Of a stretch of 64,000 nt of DNA, positions 42,825 to 52,873 are shown in pieces (the first letter of the stretch is position 1; every line of letters begins with the position of its first letter). Origin of the DNA: Roseomonas xinghualingensis (GTDB lineage: Bacteria; Pseudomonadota; Alphaproteobacteria; Acetobacterales; Acetobacteraceae). The position numbers and the translations under genes were made by a program. The stretch lies in contig NZ_JAOXLP010000010.1 in the NCBI RefSeq assembly GCF_025791835.1, positions 81,686-145,685 of the forward strand, in the 5' to 3' direction. The notes under the pieces were generated by a model. The model ran no database searches, was not told where the DNA came from, and saw only the letters and a program-made list of their open reading frames with translations.

Positions 42825-43298
42825 ATGCAGCGGATGACCATCGCGATCGACGACGAGCTGGCCTCGGCATTGGATTCATTCATGACAAGCACCAGTGCGA
42901 TTAGCCGCTCTGAGGCGATCCGCGATCTGGTGCGGCGCGGCTTGTCCGCACGCTCCTCGGCTCCCCCCGAAGCGCAATGTTACGGAATTATCAGCTGTGC
43001 CGTCGATCAGTCGGTCCGAAACCTCGCGGCCCGGGTTCCCCAGGGTCGTCTCGACCGCCATGATCTGGCTATGGCCGCGCTTTCGGTCCCTCTCGATCAC
43101 ACGACATCGGTTGATGTCACGCTGATGCGAGGCTCAGTCGGGGACGTCTCGGGCTATGCGGAGACCCTGTTCCTGGAACGCGGTGTCGTTCACGGCGCAC
43201 TACATCTCATCCCGCTCGACGCGGATACGGTACCGCATAGCCACGGTCAGGGCTTTCCAAACCGGCATACCCACCTGCGCGTGCGAAGCGGCTTCTGA
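42825..43298 (+). CDS. nikR: NikR-like ribbon-helix-helix regulator lacking canonical nickel ligands
   Basis: Regulator of 157 aa. The N-terminal ribbon-helix-helix domain (MQRMTIAIDDELASALD) retains Arg3 and Thr5 of the DNA-contact strand; Thr7 is Ala. It aligns gap-free to E. coli NikR through residue 97, but the high-affinity nickel ligands His76, His87, His89 and Cys95 are Leu, Ser, Pro and Ser. His79 and His92 remain. A C-terminal extension past the usual end carries several His (PHSHGQGFPNRHTHLRV). The ATG at 42825 follows GGAGGAGGG. It is divergent from nikK with an exact NikR box between. The metal response is therefore uncertain. Confidence 0.85.
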   Translation: MQRMTIAIDDELASALDSFMTSTSAISRSEAIRDLVRRGLSARSSAPPEAQCYGIISCAVDQSVRNLAARVPQGRLDRHDLAMAALSVPLDHTTSVDVTLMRGSVGDVSGYAETLFLERGVVHGALHLIPLDADTVPHSHGQGFPNRHTHLRVRSGF

Positions 43299-43444
43299 TG
43301 GCAGCTCACCCTGCCGAGCCGCACAAGAGCAGGTGGGCGGGTGCGAAGGATTCAAAAAATCTGGTAGCTATTGGTCGCGCATGTATTCAAGCTTGGCCGG
43401 ATGCACGCAGCCCACCATAAGTTCCGGTGAGCGGGAGAGACGCG

Positions 43445-43834
43445 ATGCGGCCATTGGACATGATCTTCGTCGGTCTCGGTGGCGGCACAGGGTCGGTCCT
43501 GCGCTGGTGGGTCGGGAAGATCGTCGGGGAGCGCAATCACGGCAGCTTTCCACTAGGAACGTTCCTGATCAATGTCAGCGGCGCCTTTTTGATTGGCTAC
43601 CTCTCCGTCCTGTTCTCGGTGGACTGGCGAGACCGCTTTGGGACCGCACTGAATGCAGGCGTTCTGACTGGCTTTCTGGGGGGGTATACGACCTTCAGTA
43701 GCATGCAACTCGACGCCGAAAAGCTCACCTCCCAGGGGCGGAGCCAATATGCCATTGGCTATCTTCTTGGGTCAGTCGCAGCAGGCTTGGTCGCAGCAGC
43801 GCTCGGTGCCAGCTTGGCACGACTGCAGGGATGA
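43445..43834 (+). CDS. crcB1: Fluoride exporter CrcB/FluC, subunit 1
   Basis: Small membrane protein of 129 aa with four helices. FluC signatures: GGGTGSVLRWW near residue 12, LINVSGAFLIGYL near 41, and GFLGGYTTFSSMQL near 75 with the central Phe/Ser of the fluoride path. It is followed after 12 bp by a second crcB, so the channel is probably a heterodimer of opposed subunits. The ATG at 43445 is preferred to a GTG at 43427. Confidence 0.87.
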   Translation: MRPLDMIFVGLGGGTGSVLRWWVGKIVGERNHGSFPLGTFLINVSGAFLIGYLSVLFSVDWRDRFGTALNAGVLTGFLGGYTTFSSMQLDAEKLTSQGRSQYAIGYLLGSVAAGLVAAALGASLARLQG

Positions 43835-43846
43835 GGGCGCGCCAAG

Positions 43847-44236
43847 ATGCTCAACATCATTATCCTGGTTTTCGCTGGCGGTGCCCTGGGTGCCATTCTG
43901 CGTGAATTGCTGATGCTCGGTGTACCTCACCTTTCGGACGGGTTTCCGCTGGATATCCTCGTCGCAAACGTCGGCGCGGCCTTTCTCCTCGGGCTTGCGA
44001 GCGGGCTGCACCAGCGGCGCCTTTTGTCCGACAACCTCAACGTCATGATCGGCACGGGCATCATGGGGGGGCTATCGACCTTCTCAAGCTTTGTTTACGG
44101 CGCGTATGTGCTCATGACTGCATCCGCCACCGGCATGGTCGTTGCGGTGATCTACCTGCTGGTCAGCTTGGCGCTTGGGTATGGCGCGGTCGTGCTGGGG
44201 CTGAGGATCGGCACACAGCGCCAGAAGGCGCCATAG
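43847..44236 (+). CDS. crcB2: Fluoride exporter CrcB/FluC, subunit 2
   Basis: Membrane protein of 129 aa with four helices. Motifs: GGALGAILRELL near 11, VANVGAAFLLGL near 38 and GIMGGLSTFSSFVYG near 74. It diverges from subunit 1 (Asn-Val-Gly instead of Asn-Val-Ser-Gly), as expected for a dual-gene fluoride channel. It stands between the nickel and urease genes. Fluoride inhibits urease at its nickel centre, so a protective role is plausible. Confidence 0.86.
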   Translation: MLNIIILVFAGGALGAILRELLMLGVPHLSDGFPLDILVANVGAAFLLGLASGLHQRRLLSDNLNVMIGTGIMGGLSTFSSFVYGAYVLMTASATGMVVAVIYLLVSLALGYGAVVLGLRIGTQRQKAP

Positions 44237-44619
44237 AACAAGCTTGGCAAAATGCGCCAACCCCTGAAGATCGCGAAAATGCGATCCAGCACAAGGCATA
44301 TCATTTCTTTGCCAAACCGTTTAGTGACCACGGCGGACATCCTCTGCAGTGACCTTCCGATCTGACCCACATGGCGATCACCCATAGTGGCCATTGGCAT
44401 AACATTAGGCTTTCGCTCCCCACTTCCACACAGGCTTGGATAGAATAGGTACAGAATACACGATAGTGCGATCCAAGCATTTTGTTTCCGAAATACCTTG
44501 AATTATTTCAGATTCAAATATACCTTCATATTTGAAAAATTCATCCTTTACATCGCGAACGATTTGTCACCCAAATAACTACGAAGCCACTTCGTATTAC
44601 CCTTGCGAGGAGGTTAGTA
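44237..44619. other. Region upstream of ureA
   Basis: 383 bp, A+T-rich for this genome, with no supported gene. It contains an inverted repeat (44513-44536) and probably the urease promoter. A minus-strand open frame (44152-44400) overlaps crcB2 and has no recognisable product. Confidence 0.6.
44513..44536. promoter_or_regulatory. Inverted repeat upstream of ureA
   Basis: TTCAAATA and TATTTGAA flank 8 bases, 83 bp before the ureA ATG. The A+T-rich palindrome looks like an operator for a dimeric regulator and lies where a urease promoter should be. It does not match the NikR box. Confidence 0.45.
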
Positions 44620-44922
44620 ATGCACTTCACGCCCCGAGAAATCGACAAGCTTATGATCCACATGCTGGCGCACATCGCGCAGCAACGGAGACAACAGGGC
44701 TTGAAGCTGAATCATCCAGAGACGGTTTCCATCGTCGCGGCTGCCGCTCTGGATGGGGCACGCGCCGGCAAGACCGTCGAGGAAGTAATGGATCTCGCCG
44801 GCAAAGTAGTTACACAGAATGACGTAATGGAGGGGGTCGCGGACATGCTCTCCTACATCCAGGTCGAAGCGGTCTTCACCGACGGCAGCCGTCTGGTCAC
44901 CATTCACAATCCCATAAAGTAG
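44620..44922 (+). CDS. ureA: Urease gamma subunit
   Basis: Protein of 100 aa, [20 protein letters not shown], full length for UreA. It has the conserved [19 protein letters not shown] segment and ends [13 protein letters not shown]. Part of the (alpha-beta-gamma)3 urease that hydrolyses urea to ammonia and carbamate. GAGGAGG precedes the ATG. It starts the ureABC-ureEFGD operon. Confidence 0.96.
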   Translation: MHFTPREIDKLMIHMLAHIAQQRRQQGLKLNHPETVSIVAAAALDGARAGKTVEEVMDLAGKVVTQNDVMEGVADMLSYIQVEAVFTDGSRLVTIHNPIK

Positions 44923-44934
44923 TGGGAGTACATC

Positions 44935-45387
44935 ATGGCCTCGGACAAGAAAAAATCTCCTGCTGCCACCGCACCGAACAAGCCAAGTGATAACAAGGCC
45001 CGCGTTGGTGGCCTCGTGCTGGGATCTGGCGATATCGAGATCAACGCAGGTTATCCCGTCACAACCCTGAAAGTGCGGAATACAGGCGACAGGCCCATTC
45101 AGGTTGGATCCCACTACCACTTCTTCGAAGTCAACGCGTTCCTCGAGTTCGACCGCAAGCAAGCATTCGGCAAACGCCTCAACATTCCCGCCACGACGGC
45201 GCTCCGCTTCGAGCCTGGCGACGAGAAGGAAGTTGCCCTCGTTCCATACCAGGGCAAGCAACGGGTCTTCGGCTTCAACGGCTTGGTCAATGGCTGGGTC
45301 GGCGACGAAAGCTACGAGGATTATCGCCCGCGCCTGGCGGACGCCATGGATCGGATCGCACGCTACGGCTTCAAGGCGAGATCGTAG
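44935..45387 (+). CDS. ureB: Urease beta subunit
   Basis: Protein of 150 aa. The core [20 protein letters not shown] and [18 protein letters not shown] are standard UreB. It has an extra N-terminal Lys/Pro/Ala-rich stretch of about 20 residues and a C-terminal extension ([20 protein letters not shown]). It follows ureA by 12 bp. Confidence 0.95.
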   Translation: MASDKKKSPAATAPNKPSDNKARVGGLVLGSGDIEINAGYPVTTLKVRNTGDRPIQVGSHYHFFEVNAFLEFDRKQAFGKRLNIPATTALRFEPGDEKEVALVPYQGKQRVFGFNGLVNGWVGDESYEDYRPRLADAMDRIARYGFKARS

Positions 45388-45422
45388 CGCGCCGCCTGTC
45401 GACCAGAAAAGGGAACTGCAAG

Positions 45423-47141
45423 ATGGCAAAGATCTCCCGGCAGCAATACTCGGACCTATATGGACCGACGACGGGCGACAAGATCCGGCTTGGGGACACG
45501 GACCTCTACATCGAGATCGAGAAGGATCTGCGAGTCTACGGGGAGGAAACTGTCTATGGAGGCGGCAAGACCCTGCGTGACGGAATGGGGTTCGACAACG
45601 AACTGACTTCGGCCGCAGGCTGCCCTGATCTGCTGATCACGAACGTCACGATCCTTGACGCGATTCAGGGCGTCATCAAAGCCGATGTCGGCATCAAGAA
45701 TGGCCGGATCTGCGGGATCGGCAAGGCCGGCAATCCCTCGACCATGTCAGGGGTGTCGCCGGGATTGGCGCTTGGGCCGGGCATGGATGCCATCTCCGGC
45801 GAGCACCTGATCCTCACGGCCGGGGGCATTGACGCGCATGTTCATATGATCTCGCCGCAGCAGGCGCAGGCAGCGCTGAGCAATGGCATCACGACACTGT
45901 TCGGCGGCGGTGTGGGTCCGACGGACGGTACCAACGGCACGACGATCACGCCGGGAACCTGGAACATCGAGATGATGCTGCGCTCGTTCGATGCGTGGCC
46001 AGTCAATGCGGGTGTACTTGGCAAAGGCAACTGCGCGGGGCGGGCTCCATTGGAGGAGCAGCTCCAGGCTGGCGCCATGGGTTTTAAGATCCACGAAGAC
46101 TGGGGCTCGACGCCTGCCGCTATCCGCTCGGCGTTGGCGGTCGCAGATGATTTCGACATCCAGGTGTGCATCCACACCGATACGCTGAACGAAGGGGGCT
46201 TTGTCGAGAACACGATCGCGGCCTTTGAAGGCCGGACCATCCACACTTATCATACTGAAGGTGCAGGTGGTGGCCATGCACCCGATATCATTCGGGTCGC
46301 CTCATTGCCGAACGTCCTTCCCAGTTCGACCAATCCGACCCTTCCTTACGGGGTGAATTCCCAAGCCGAATTGTTCGATATGACGATGATCTGTCACAAT
46401 CTCAGCCCCAAGATCCCGACTGACGTCGCCTTCGCGGAAAGCCGTGTACGCCCCGAGACCATTGCCGCAGAGAATGTGCTGCACGATCTCGGGGCCATCT
46501 CCATCATTTCCAGCGACAGTCAGGCGATGGGGCGTGTCGGCGAGAGCTGGATGCGCAGCATGCAGACCGCTGATCTCATGAAGCAGCGTGCCGGCGCGTA
46601 TCAGGGCGATACATCAGGCAATGACAATGAACGTGTGCTTCGCTTCGTTGCCAAGGTCACGATCAATCCCGCTATCGCGCAGGGCGTCAGCCATGTGATC
46701 GGCTCCATCGAGATCGGCAAGATGGCCGATCTGGTCCTTTGGGAGACAGCCTTCTTTGGAGCCAAACCGAAGCTGGTGATCAAGGGAGGCATGATATCCT
46801 GGGGCTTGATGGGGGATCCTAATGCCTCCTTGCCGACGCCCCAGCCGGTCATGTATCGCCCAATGTTCGGTGCCCAGGGATCGCCATTGACGAAGAACCG
46901 CGTGACCTTCACGTCGCGTGCCGGCTTTGAGCGTGGAATAGTCGAGCGTTACCAGCTGCAGTCGCAGGTGGTACCGGTTTATCGCACGCGGACGATCACC
47001 AAGAACTCAATGGTACGAAACTCCGCCACGCCTGTCATCGAAGTGAATCCAGAGACCTTCGCGGTGACGGTTGATGGAACGCACGCCACGATTGAACCGG
47101 CAAAGTATCTGCCGCTGGCCCAACTCTATTTCTTTAGCTGA
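45423..47141 (+). CDS. ureC: Urease alpha subunit (catalytic)
   Basis: Catalytic subunit of 572 aa. Nickel ligands His139 and His141 are in DAHVHMIS, the carbamylated Lys222 is in MGFKIHED, further His are in [11 protein letters not shown] and [14 protein letters not shown], and Asp is in SSDSQAMGR. The mobile flap reads MICHNLSP with the catalytic Cys-His kept; the second position is Asn where many enzymes have His. [14 protein letters not shown] supplies the Arg. It needs UreDEFG for nickel insertion, all encoded downstream. Confidence 0.97.
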   Translation: MAKISRQQYSDLYGPTTGDKIRLGDTDLYIEIEKDLRVYGEETVYGGGKTLRDGMGFDNELTSAAGCPDLLITNVTILDAIQGVIKADVGIKNGRICGIGKAGNPSTMSGVSPGLALGPGMDAISGEHLILTAGGIDAHVHMISPQQAQAALSNGITTLFGGGVGPTDGTNGTTITPGTWNIEMMLRSFDAWPVNAGVLGKGNCAGRAPLEEQLQAGAMGFKIHEDWGSTPAAIRSALAVADDFDIQVCIHTDTLNEGGFVENTIAAFEGRTIHTYHTEGAGGGHAPDIIRVASLPNVLPSSTNPTLPYGVNSQAELFDMTMICHNLSPKIPTDVAFAESRVRPETIAAENVLHDLGAISIISSDSQAMGRVGESWMRSMQTADLMKQRAGAYQGDTSGNDNERVLRFVAKVTINPAIAQGVSHVIGSIEIGKMADLVLWETAFFGAKPKLVIKGGMISWGLMGDPNASLPTPQPVMYRPMFGAQGSPLTKNRVTFTSRAGFERGIVERYQLQSQVVPVYRTRTITKNSMVRNSATPVIEVNPETFAVTVDGTHATIEPAKYLPLAQLYFFS

Positions 47142-47235
47142 TCGAAGGGCCGCCGGACGTCCGCCCGATGGTTCAGGGTGAAGTGACGGCCAGCATTTTG
47201 GTTGAGTTACGCCACCTGTAGGACTGGAGAGCATT

Positions 47236-47384
47236 ATGATTCGCCAAATGGGCACAACAGAAACGGCTCCGAACGGCGCACTTCCATCTGTCTACCTACT
47301 ATCTCGCTGCACCTTTCAGTGGACCTGGTACTCACGCCGTCAAAAAACTGCGGAGTCTGGCCCGCCGACCGTCCCGGAGGAATG

Positions 47385-47385
<1 letters not shown>
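47236..47385 (+). CDS. Small unrecognised ORF between ureC and ureE
   Basis: Open frame of 49 aa starting MIRQMGTTETAPNGALPSV and ending TVPEE. A good ribosome site (GGAG, 6 bases before the ATG) precedes it, and its TGA shares a base with the ureE ATG at 47385, so translation would couple into ureE. It fills a 243-bp gap in an otherwise tight operon. No family is recognised. It may be a leader peptide that sets ureE expression, or only a chance frame. Confidence 0.4.
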
Positions 47386-48043
<658 letters not shown>

Positions 48044-48044
<1 letters not shown>

Positions 48045-48766
48045 TGGCGCGGGACAGCACCCTGAAGTGCTCAGCGCCTCAAGGCATGGTGCATCTCGCG
48101 CGCCTGCTACAGTTTTCCGATACGACCTTACCTATCGGATCCTTCGCATTTTCCAATAGTCTAGAATCGGCATTACAAACCGGCATCGTTAATGATCCCG
48201 CCAGCCTGCTGCAGTATGTCGAGTTCATCCTGCGGCAGTCCGCCCGGATGGACGGCGTTGCGCTGCTTCACGCCCACCGCGCGGCCATCGCCGGGACCTA
48301 TGATGCAATTCTTGAAGCGGACTGTGAATTACTATGCCGCCGCGTCGGAGAAGAGCAACAACTCATGCTCACACGGGTTGGCAAGAAGCTGGCGGAGTTG
48401 GTTCTGAAGATCACTCCCTCCTCTACACTGGAGCGCTGGCTTGCCGACATCAGAACAGGTGCTACACCGGGTTGCTTCCCAATCGGGCAAGCAATCGCGC
48501 TGGCCCATATGGGAGCAGATGAAGCAGAAACCTTCGTCATGCACCAGTATGGTGTAGCTTCTATGATTCTGAGCGCTGCACTCCGGCTGATGCGCATTGA
48601 TCATCTCGACACTCAACGCATCCTATTCAAGGCACAGGAAAGGGCAAACGACGATTACCTCGCCGTTTGCTCTCTCTGCCTGGATGATATGGCAACCTTC
48701 GCTCCGGTATTCGACGTACTCGTTGCACATCACACGACAACACATGTCCGCCTGTTCATGAACTAA
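48044..48766 (+). CDS. ureF: Urease accessory protein UreF
   Basis: All-helical protein of 240 aa, with [21 protein letters not shown] near residue 20 and the [14 protein letters not shown] segment near 146. It bridges UreD and UreG on apo-urease and gates GTP hydrolysis by UreG. The ATG at 48044 overlaps the ureE TGA; a GTG at 48041 is the alternative. Confidence 0.92.
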
Positions 48767-48791
48767 ACGCGCGCAGAAAAAGGAAACGGCC

Positions 48792-49439
48792 ATGAAGAAG
48801 ATCACCCGCATCGGGATTGGTGGTCCAGTCGGTTCAGGCAAGACCGCGGTTATTGAAACCATCACGCCGCGCCTCATTGATATGGGCATCAAGCCTCTAA
48901 TCATCACAAACGACGTGGTCACCACCGAAGACGCCAAGCAAGTTCGCCGCACGCTTAACGGCGTTCTGATCGAGGAGAAGATCGTTGGCGTTGAAACTGG
49001 CGCTTGCCCACACACGGCGGTCCGGGAAGATCCCTCGATGAACATCGCGGCAGTGGAGGAACTTGAGGCAAACTATCCGGATAGTGACGTTATCATGATC
49101 GAATCCGGTGGAGACAATTTGACGTTGACCTTCAGCCCAGCGCTGGCGGACTTCTACATCTACGTGATCGATGTCGCCGCTGGCGACAAGATCCCTCGCA
49201 AGAACGGCGCCGGCGTTTGCCAGTCGGACATCCTGATCATTAACAAGACGGACCTTGCGCCCTATGTCGGCGCCAGCCTCGAGGTGATGGAACGCGATTC
49301 CAAGCTGATGCGTGGAAAGAAGCCCTTTGTCTTCACCAACTGCAAGACCGGCGAAGGGATAGACGATCTGATTGGCCTCATTCTCGATATGGCGCTCTTC
49401 GACGTTAAGGTCGATCGCTCAATTGCGACCTATACGTGA
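48792..49439 (+). CDS. ureG: Urease accessory GTPase UreG
   Basis: SIMIBI GTPase of 215 aa: P-loop [10 protein letters not shown] at about 10-19, the nickel-binding Cys-Pro-His in [12 protein letters not shown] near 74, IESGGDNL near 112 and the guanine motif NKTD near 153. It dimerises around nickel and drives its delivery to the active site. GAAAAAGGAAA lies before the ATG. Confidence 0.96.
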   Translation: MKKITRIGIGGPVGSGKTAVIETITPRLIDMGIKPLIITNDVVTTEDAKQVRRTLNGVLIEEKIVGVETGACPHTAVREDPSMNIAAVEELEANYPDSDVIMIESGGDNLTLTFSPALADFYIYVIDVAAGDKIPRKNGAGVCQSDILIINKTDLAPYVGASLEVMERDSKLMRGKKPFVFTNCKTGEGIDDLIGLILDMALFDVKVDRSIATYT

Positions 49440-49443
49440 TGCC

Positions 49444-50379
49444 ATGACCCTTCATGAGAAACTTGCTCATATAGACAAGGCACGTGAACTACGCAGCTAT
49501 CATACCGAACCCGCACAGATGCGGGCAGCGGCGCCAGGCAAGGTCGGGGAGCTGCGCCTGGGCTTCATGCTTCGCAACGGGCGCTCAGTGCTCCATGATC
49601 TCTATCGTGTCACTCCTCTCCTGGTGCAGCGGGCGCTCTACTGGGACGAGGCCATGCCTGAGTTGCCGATCTGCTCAATAATCTCGGTGGGTGGCGGCAT
49701 CCTGCAGGGCGACCGCTACAAGATCGACATCTCCGTTGGTGAGGGAGCCTGCGCGCAGGTAACCTCTCAAGGCGCTAACCGCGTTCATCGGATGGACGCC
49801 AACTATGCCTCGCAGTATCAGGCAATCAGCCTCGAAGACGGCGCCTATCTCGAATATCTCCCGGACTTCACGATTGCCTATCGTGGGTCACGCTTTATCA
49901 ATGAGACCGACATCGTCATCGCCGACAACGCCACGCTACTCTATGGCGAGATGGTACTGGCCGGCCGCAAGCACCACCACGCCGAAGAGCGTTTCGGTCT
50001 GGACCTTCTTTCGATGGCTGTGAAGGTTCGCCGGCCGGACGGGCGCAAGCTGTTCGCCGAGAAGATTCTCATTGAGAACGGCGACCCTACAATCGATTTT
50101 GCGGCGGTTATGCGTGGCTATGATGCTTTCGCTAACATTATGTGCCTCACTCCGCCAGAGACCGCCACACGCATAAAAGCCCGCTTCGCGACCAAATTCC
50201 CTGTTGAGGATGCGCGAGCGCTATCGGGCATCTCCCGCCTGCCGAATGCAGCCGGACTGATGATGCGGGCCGTGGGTATCGAAACCCGCGATGTACGCAA
50301 GGAAGTGCGACACTTCTGGCAGATCGTCCGCGAAGAATCTTGCGGCCGCACCCTTCCCGAAGAGTTCCTTTGGCGCTGA
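49444..50379 (+). CDS. ureD: Urease accessory protein UreD (UreH)
   Basis: Protein of 311 aa from the UreD family: GKVGELRLGFMLRNGRSVL near 33, VGGGILQGDRYKIDISV near 88, QGANRVHRMD and the YLPDFTIAYRGSRF segment. It binds urease and carries nickel from UreG/UreF. Its gene is placed last (ABC-E-F-G-D) rather than first as in Klebsiella. The start at 49444 is 4 bases after the ureG stop. Confidence 0.92.
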   Translation: MTLHEKLAHIDKARELRSYHTEPAQMRAAAPGKVGELRLGFMLRNGRSVLHDLYRVTPLLVQRALYWDEAMPELPICSIISVGGGILQGDRYKIDISVGEGACAQVTSQGANRVHRMDANYASQYQAISLEDGAYLEYLPDFTIAYRGSRFINETDIVIADNATLLYGEMVLAGRKHHHAEERFGLDLLSMAVKVRRPDGRKLFAEKILIENGDPTIDFAAVMRGYDAFANIMCLTPPETATRIKARFATKFPVEDARALSGISRLPNAAGLMMRAVGIETRDVRKEVRHFWQIVREESCGRTLPEEFLWR

Positions 50380-50395
50380 TGGAAAGCTCAAACCC

Positions 50396-51394
50396 ATGGC
50401 TGAACCGACAAGCAACTTCCTAATCCAGTCGCTACGCGGAACGAGTCAGGTGTTCTTCATGGAGAATGCCATAACGGGTGTCCTTTTCTTCATAGCGATG
50501 GCTTACGCATCCTACGCTTCGGGCATGTGGCTGACGACCATCGGTGCAGCTTTGGGCGTAATCGTTGCAACGCTGACCGCGCGGCTACTGGATTTTGACG
50601 CCCCATCGGTGTCGTCCGGCCTATTCGGATTCAACGGCATACTTGTCGGTGCGGCGCTGCCAACCTTCCTTGCCGCTTCACCGCAGCTTTGGGTCTATAT
50701 CGTGGTGGGGTCTGCCACGAGCACGATCGTTACGGCTGCTTTTAGCGCAACTTTGACACACAAATGGGATATTCCTGGCTCGACCGGACCTTTCGTTCTG
50801 ACTGCCTGGCTCCTGGTTGCAGCTGCCTATTCCTTTGGTGGACTACAAGTAACCGGTCATCCTCCCAGCTTTGCCAGTGATTATGTACAGGACGCCGCCA
50901 GTGTTCCGCCGCCCCTCGAACTCGTGGAAATCTTTTTCCGCAATATCGGGCAGGTGTACCTCCTTGGGAGCTGGATCAGCGGCGTGATCATTCTGGCGGG
51001 CATCTTCATAGCATCGATCCCTGCAGGAATCGCCGCTGCCGCAGGCTCACTGATCGCGATGGTGGTGAGCATCGCGATGGGCGCCGACCCCGTGACTGTA
51101 AGACAGGGGCTCTACGGCTTCAGCCCGGTACTGACGGCAATGGCTGTAGGAGTCATCTTCCTCAAACCATCGCTGATGGTTTCAATCTACGCGTTGCTTG
51201 CGACTGTCATGACAGTATTCGTCCAAGGAGCTCTGGACGTCATTATCGCGCCGGCCGGCATACCGTCCTTCACGGCCCCTTATGTGTTGATCATGTACCT
51301 GTTTATTTCTCCCAAGAGGCTGATTGGACCTCACCCACACACTCCCGTTTCCAACCATATCATCCACAGCCACGGCACAGATAAAGCGGGATAG
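50396..51394 (+). CDS. Urea transporter (UT/SLC14 family)
   Basis: Membrane protein of 332 aa with about ten helices in two related halves. UT motifs: FFMENAITGVLFFIA near 23, LFGFNGILVGAALP near 75, and GLYGFSPVLTAMAV in the second half. It lets urea across the inner membrane. It begins 16 bp after ureD and is the expected partner of urease. The start at 50396 avoids overlap with ureD. Confidence 0.9.
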   Translation: MAEPTSNFLIQSLRGTSQVFFMENAITGVLFFIAMAYASYASGMWLTTIGAALGVIVATLTARLLDFDAPSVSSGLFGFNGILVGAALPTFLAASPQLWVYIVVGSATSTIVTAAFSATLTHKWDIPGSTGPFVLTAWLLVAAAYSFGGLQVTGHPPSFASDYVQDAASVPPPLELVEIFFRNIGQVYLLGSWISGVIILAGIFIASIPAGIAAAAGSLIAMVVSIAMGADPVTVRQGLYGFSPVLTAMAVGVIFLKPSLMVSIYALLATVMTVFVQGALDVIIAPAGIPSFTAPYVLIMYLFISPKRLIGPHPHTPVSNHIIHSHGTDKAG

Positions 51395-51504
51395 CCGCAG
51401 CCATCGCTGAGAATCCTCCAATCTCGCCTTTGAGACGCCTTAACAACGTCCACCTCCATCCACCGCGCTTCTGATCGGCGCGGGCATAGACGAAGGGAAA
51501 TGCG

Positions 51505-52749
51505 ATGCAAGGCATCAATTCAGGCGATACGGCCTTTATCCTCATCTGCACTGCCCTGGTGCTCATGATGACGCCGGCTCTTGCTCTCTTCTATGGAGGT
51601 TTGGTCAAGCAACGCGATGTATTGTCTATCATGATGCAGAACTTCGTCTGCATAGGTGTCGTCGGTCTGATCTGGGTCTTCGGAGGGTTCAGCCTGGCGT
51701 TCGGGCCGGACGTTGGAGGCGTCATCGGGAGCATTATTCCCTATTTTGGCATGTACCATGTCGGCGTAGCGCCAAATCCAGCCTTTGCCGGGAACATCCC
51801 CTTCATCATGGTCTTTGCTTACCAGATGATGTTCGCCATCATCACACCGGCGCTGATGACAGGGGCGTTTGTCGGCCGGTTTCGGTTTGGCGCCTTTCTT
51901 TGCTTCATCGCTGCCTGGACCATCATCGTCTATCTCCCGGCTGCGCATTGGATCTGGGGCGGCGGCTTCCTGGCCAAGCTGGGGGTTGTCGATTTTGCAG
52001 GTGGCATCGTCATCCACACAACGGCCGGCTTCTCCGCCCTGATGACAGCAAAGTATCTCGGCAAGCGAAAGTTGGCGCCGGGCGAAGTGGAATCCCAGCC
52101 CGCGAGCCTGCCGCTCGTCGCGCTTGGTGCTGGGCTTCTATGGTTTGGCTGGTTCGGCTTCAATGCCGGGGGTGCCTATGCGGCGGACGCTCTCGCAGCC
52201 TACGCCTTCACCAACACCATGCTGGCGGGTTCCATAGCCATGCTCGTCTGGATGTTCTGGGAATGGAATGAAACCAGGCGACCGACCTTCTCGGGCGTAC
52301 TCGTCGGCGCGGTGGCGGGCCTTGCGACGATCACACCAGCCTCAGGTTATGTAGAGCCAATGGCGGCCATCGTGACGGGCGCAGTTGGGGCGACCGTTTG
52401 CTATCACGCAAAACACGTCCAGAAGTGGCTGAAGATCGACGACACGCTGGAGGTCTGGCGTGCCCATGGTGTCGGCGGCATGACAGGCGCAATTCTGATC
52501 GGCTTCATGGCCAGCTCGCACATCAATCGGGTCTCCGCCAGCGCCTATCAGCTCGGCGTCCAGCTTCTCGCCGTCGTGATCGTTGCCGTCTATGCCTCCG
52601 TTATCACCTGGATCATCCTCAAAGTGCTGGACAGCTACGGCACGCTGAGGGTCCCTGAGGAGATTCAGGAGATAGGCTTGGACGACGCCATGGTTGGCGA
52701 GCACGCCTTCAACCTTTGGAACATGGACCGCAGGCTCCCGAAGCAGTGA
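51505..52749 (+). CDS. amt: Ammonium transporter
   Basis: Amt/MEP/Rh protein of 414 aa with eleven helices. The paired pore histidines are in IVIHTTAGFSAL (near 172) and WRAHGVGGMTG (near 325). The conserved SIMMQNF and GLLWFGWFGFNAG segments are present. No glnK gene is upstream, unlike usual amt loci. In this block it may recover ammonia made by urease or release it. Confidence 0.93.
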   Translation: MQGINSGDTAFILICTALVLMMTPALALFYGGLVKQRDVLSIMMQNFVCIGVVGLIWVFGGFSLAFGPDVGGVIGSIIPYFGMYHVGVAPNPAFAGNIPFIMVFAYQMMFAIITPALMTGAFVGRFRFGAFLCFIAAWTIIVYLPAAHWIWGGGFLAKLGVVDFAGGIVIHTTAGFSALMTAKYLGKRKLAPGEVESQPASLPLVALGAGLLWFGWFGFNAGGAYAADALAAYAFTNTMLAGSIAMLVWMFWEWNETRRPTFSGVLVGAVAGLATITPASGYVEPMAAIVTGAVGATVCYHAKHVQKWLKIDDTLEVWRAHGVGGMTGAILIGFMASSHINRVSASAYQLGVQLLAVVIVAVYASVITWIILKVLDSYGTLRVPEEIQEIGLDDAMVGEHAFNLWNMDRRLPKQ

Positions 52750-52873
52750 ACCTTGAGGTTGGACAAGTGGGCGAACCGGCGAGATCGGCGCCGCTTGCAA
52801 CCACAGGAGGCGTGCAACGACTGATATTGGCCGCCCTGCACATGCGTGTTGATTTCGGCGACCTCGTCTGAGG

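Noticed and set aside
43299..43444. Possible fluoride riboswitch upstream of crcB
   Set aside because: No match to the conserved crcB-motif pseudoknot bases was found; only a G-rich stretch is present.
44152..44400. Minus-strand frame of 82 codons before ureA
   Set aside because: It overlaps crcB2 and has no recognisable domain or ribosome site.
44237..44619. Sigma-54 promoter for urease
   Set aside because: No TGGCAC-N5-TTGC match was found; the closest TGGCAT stretch lacks the second element.
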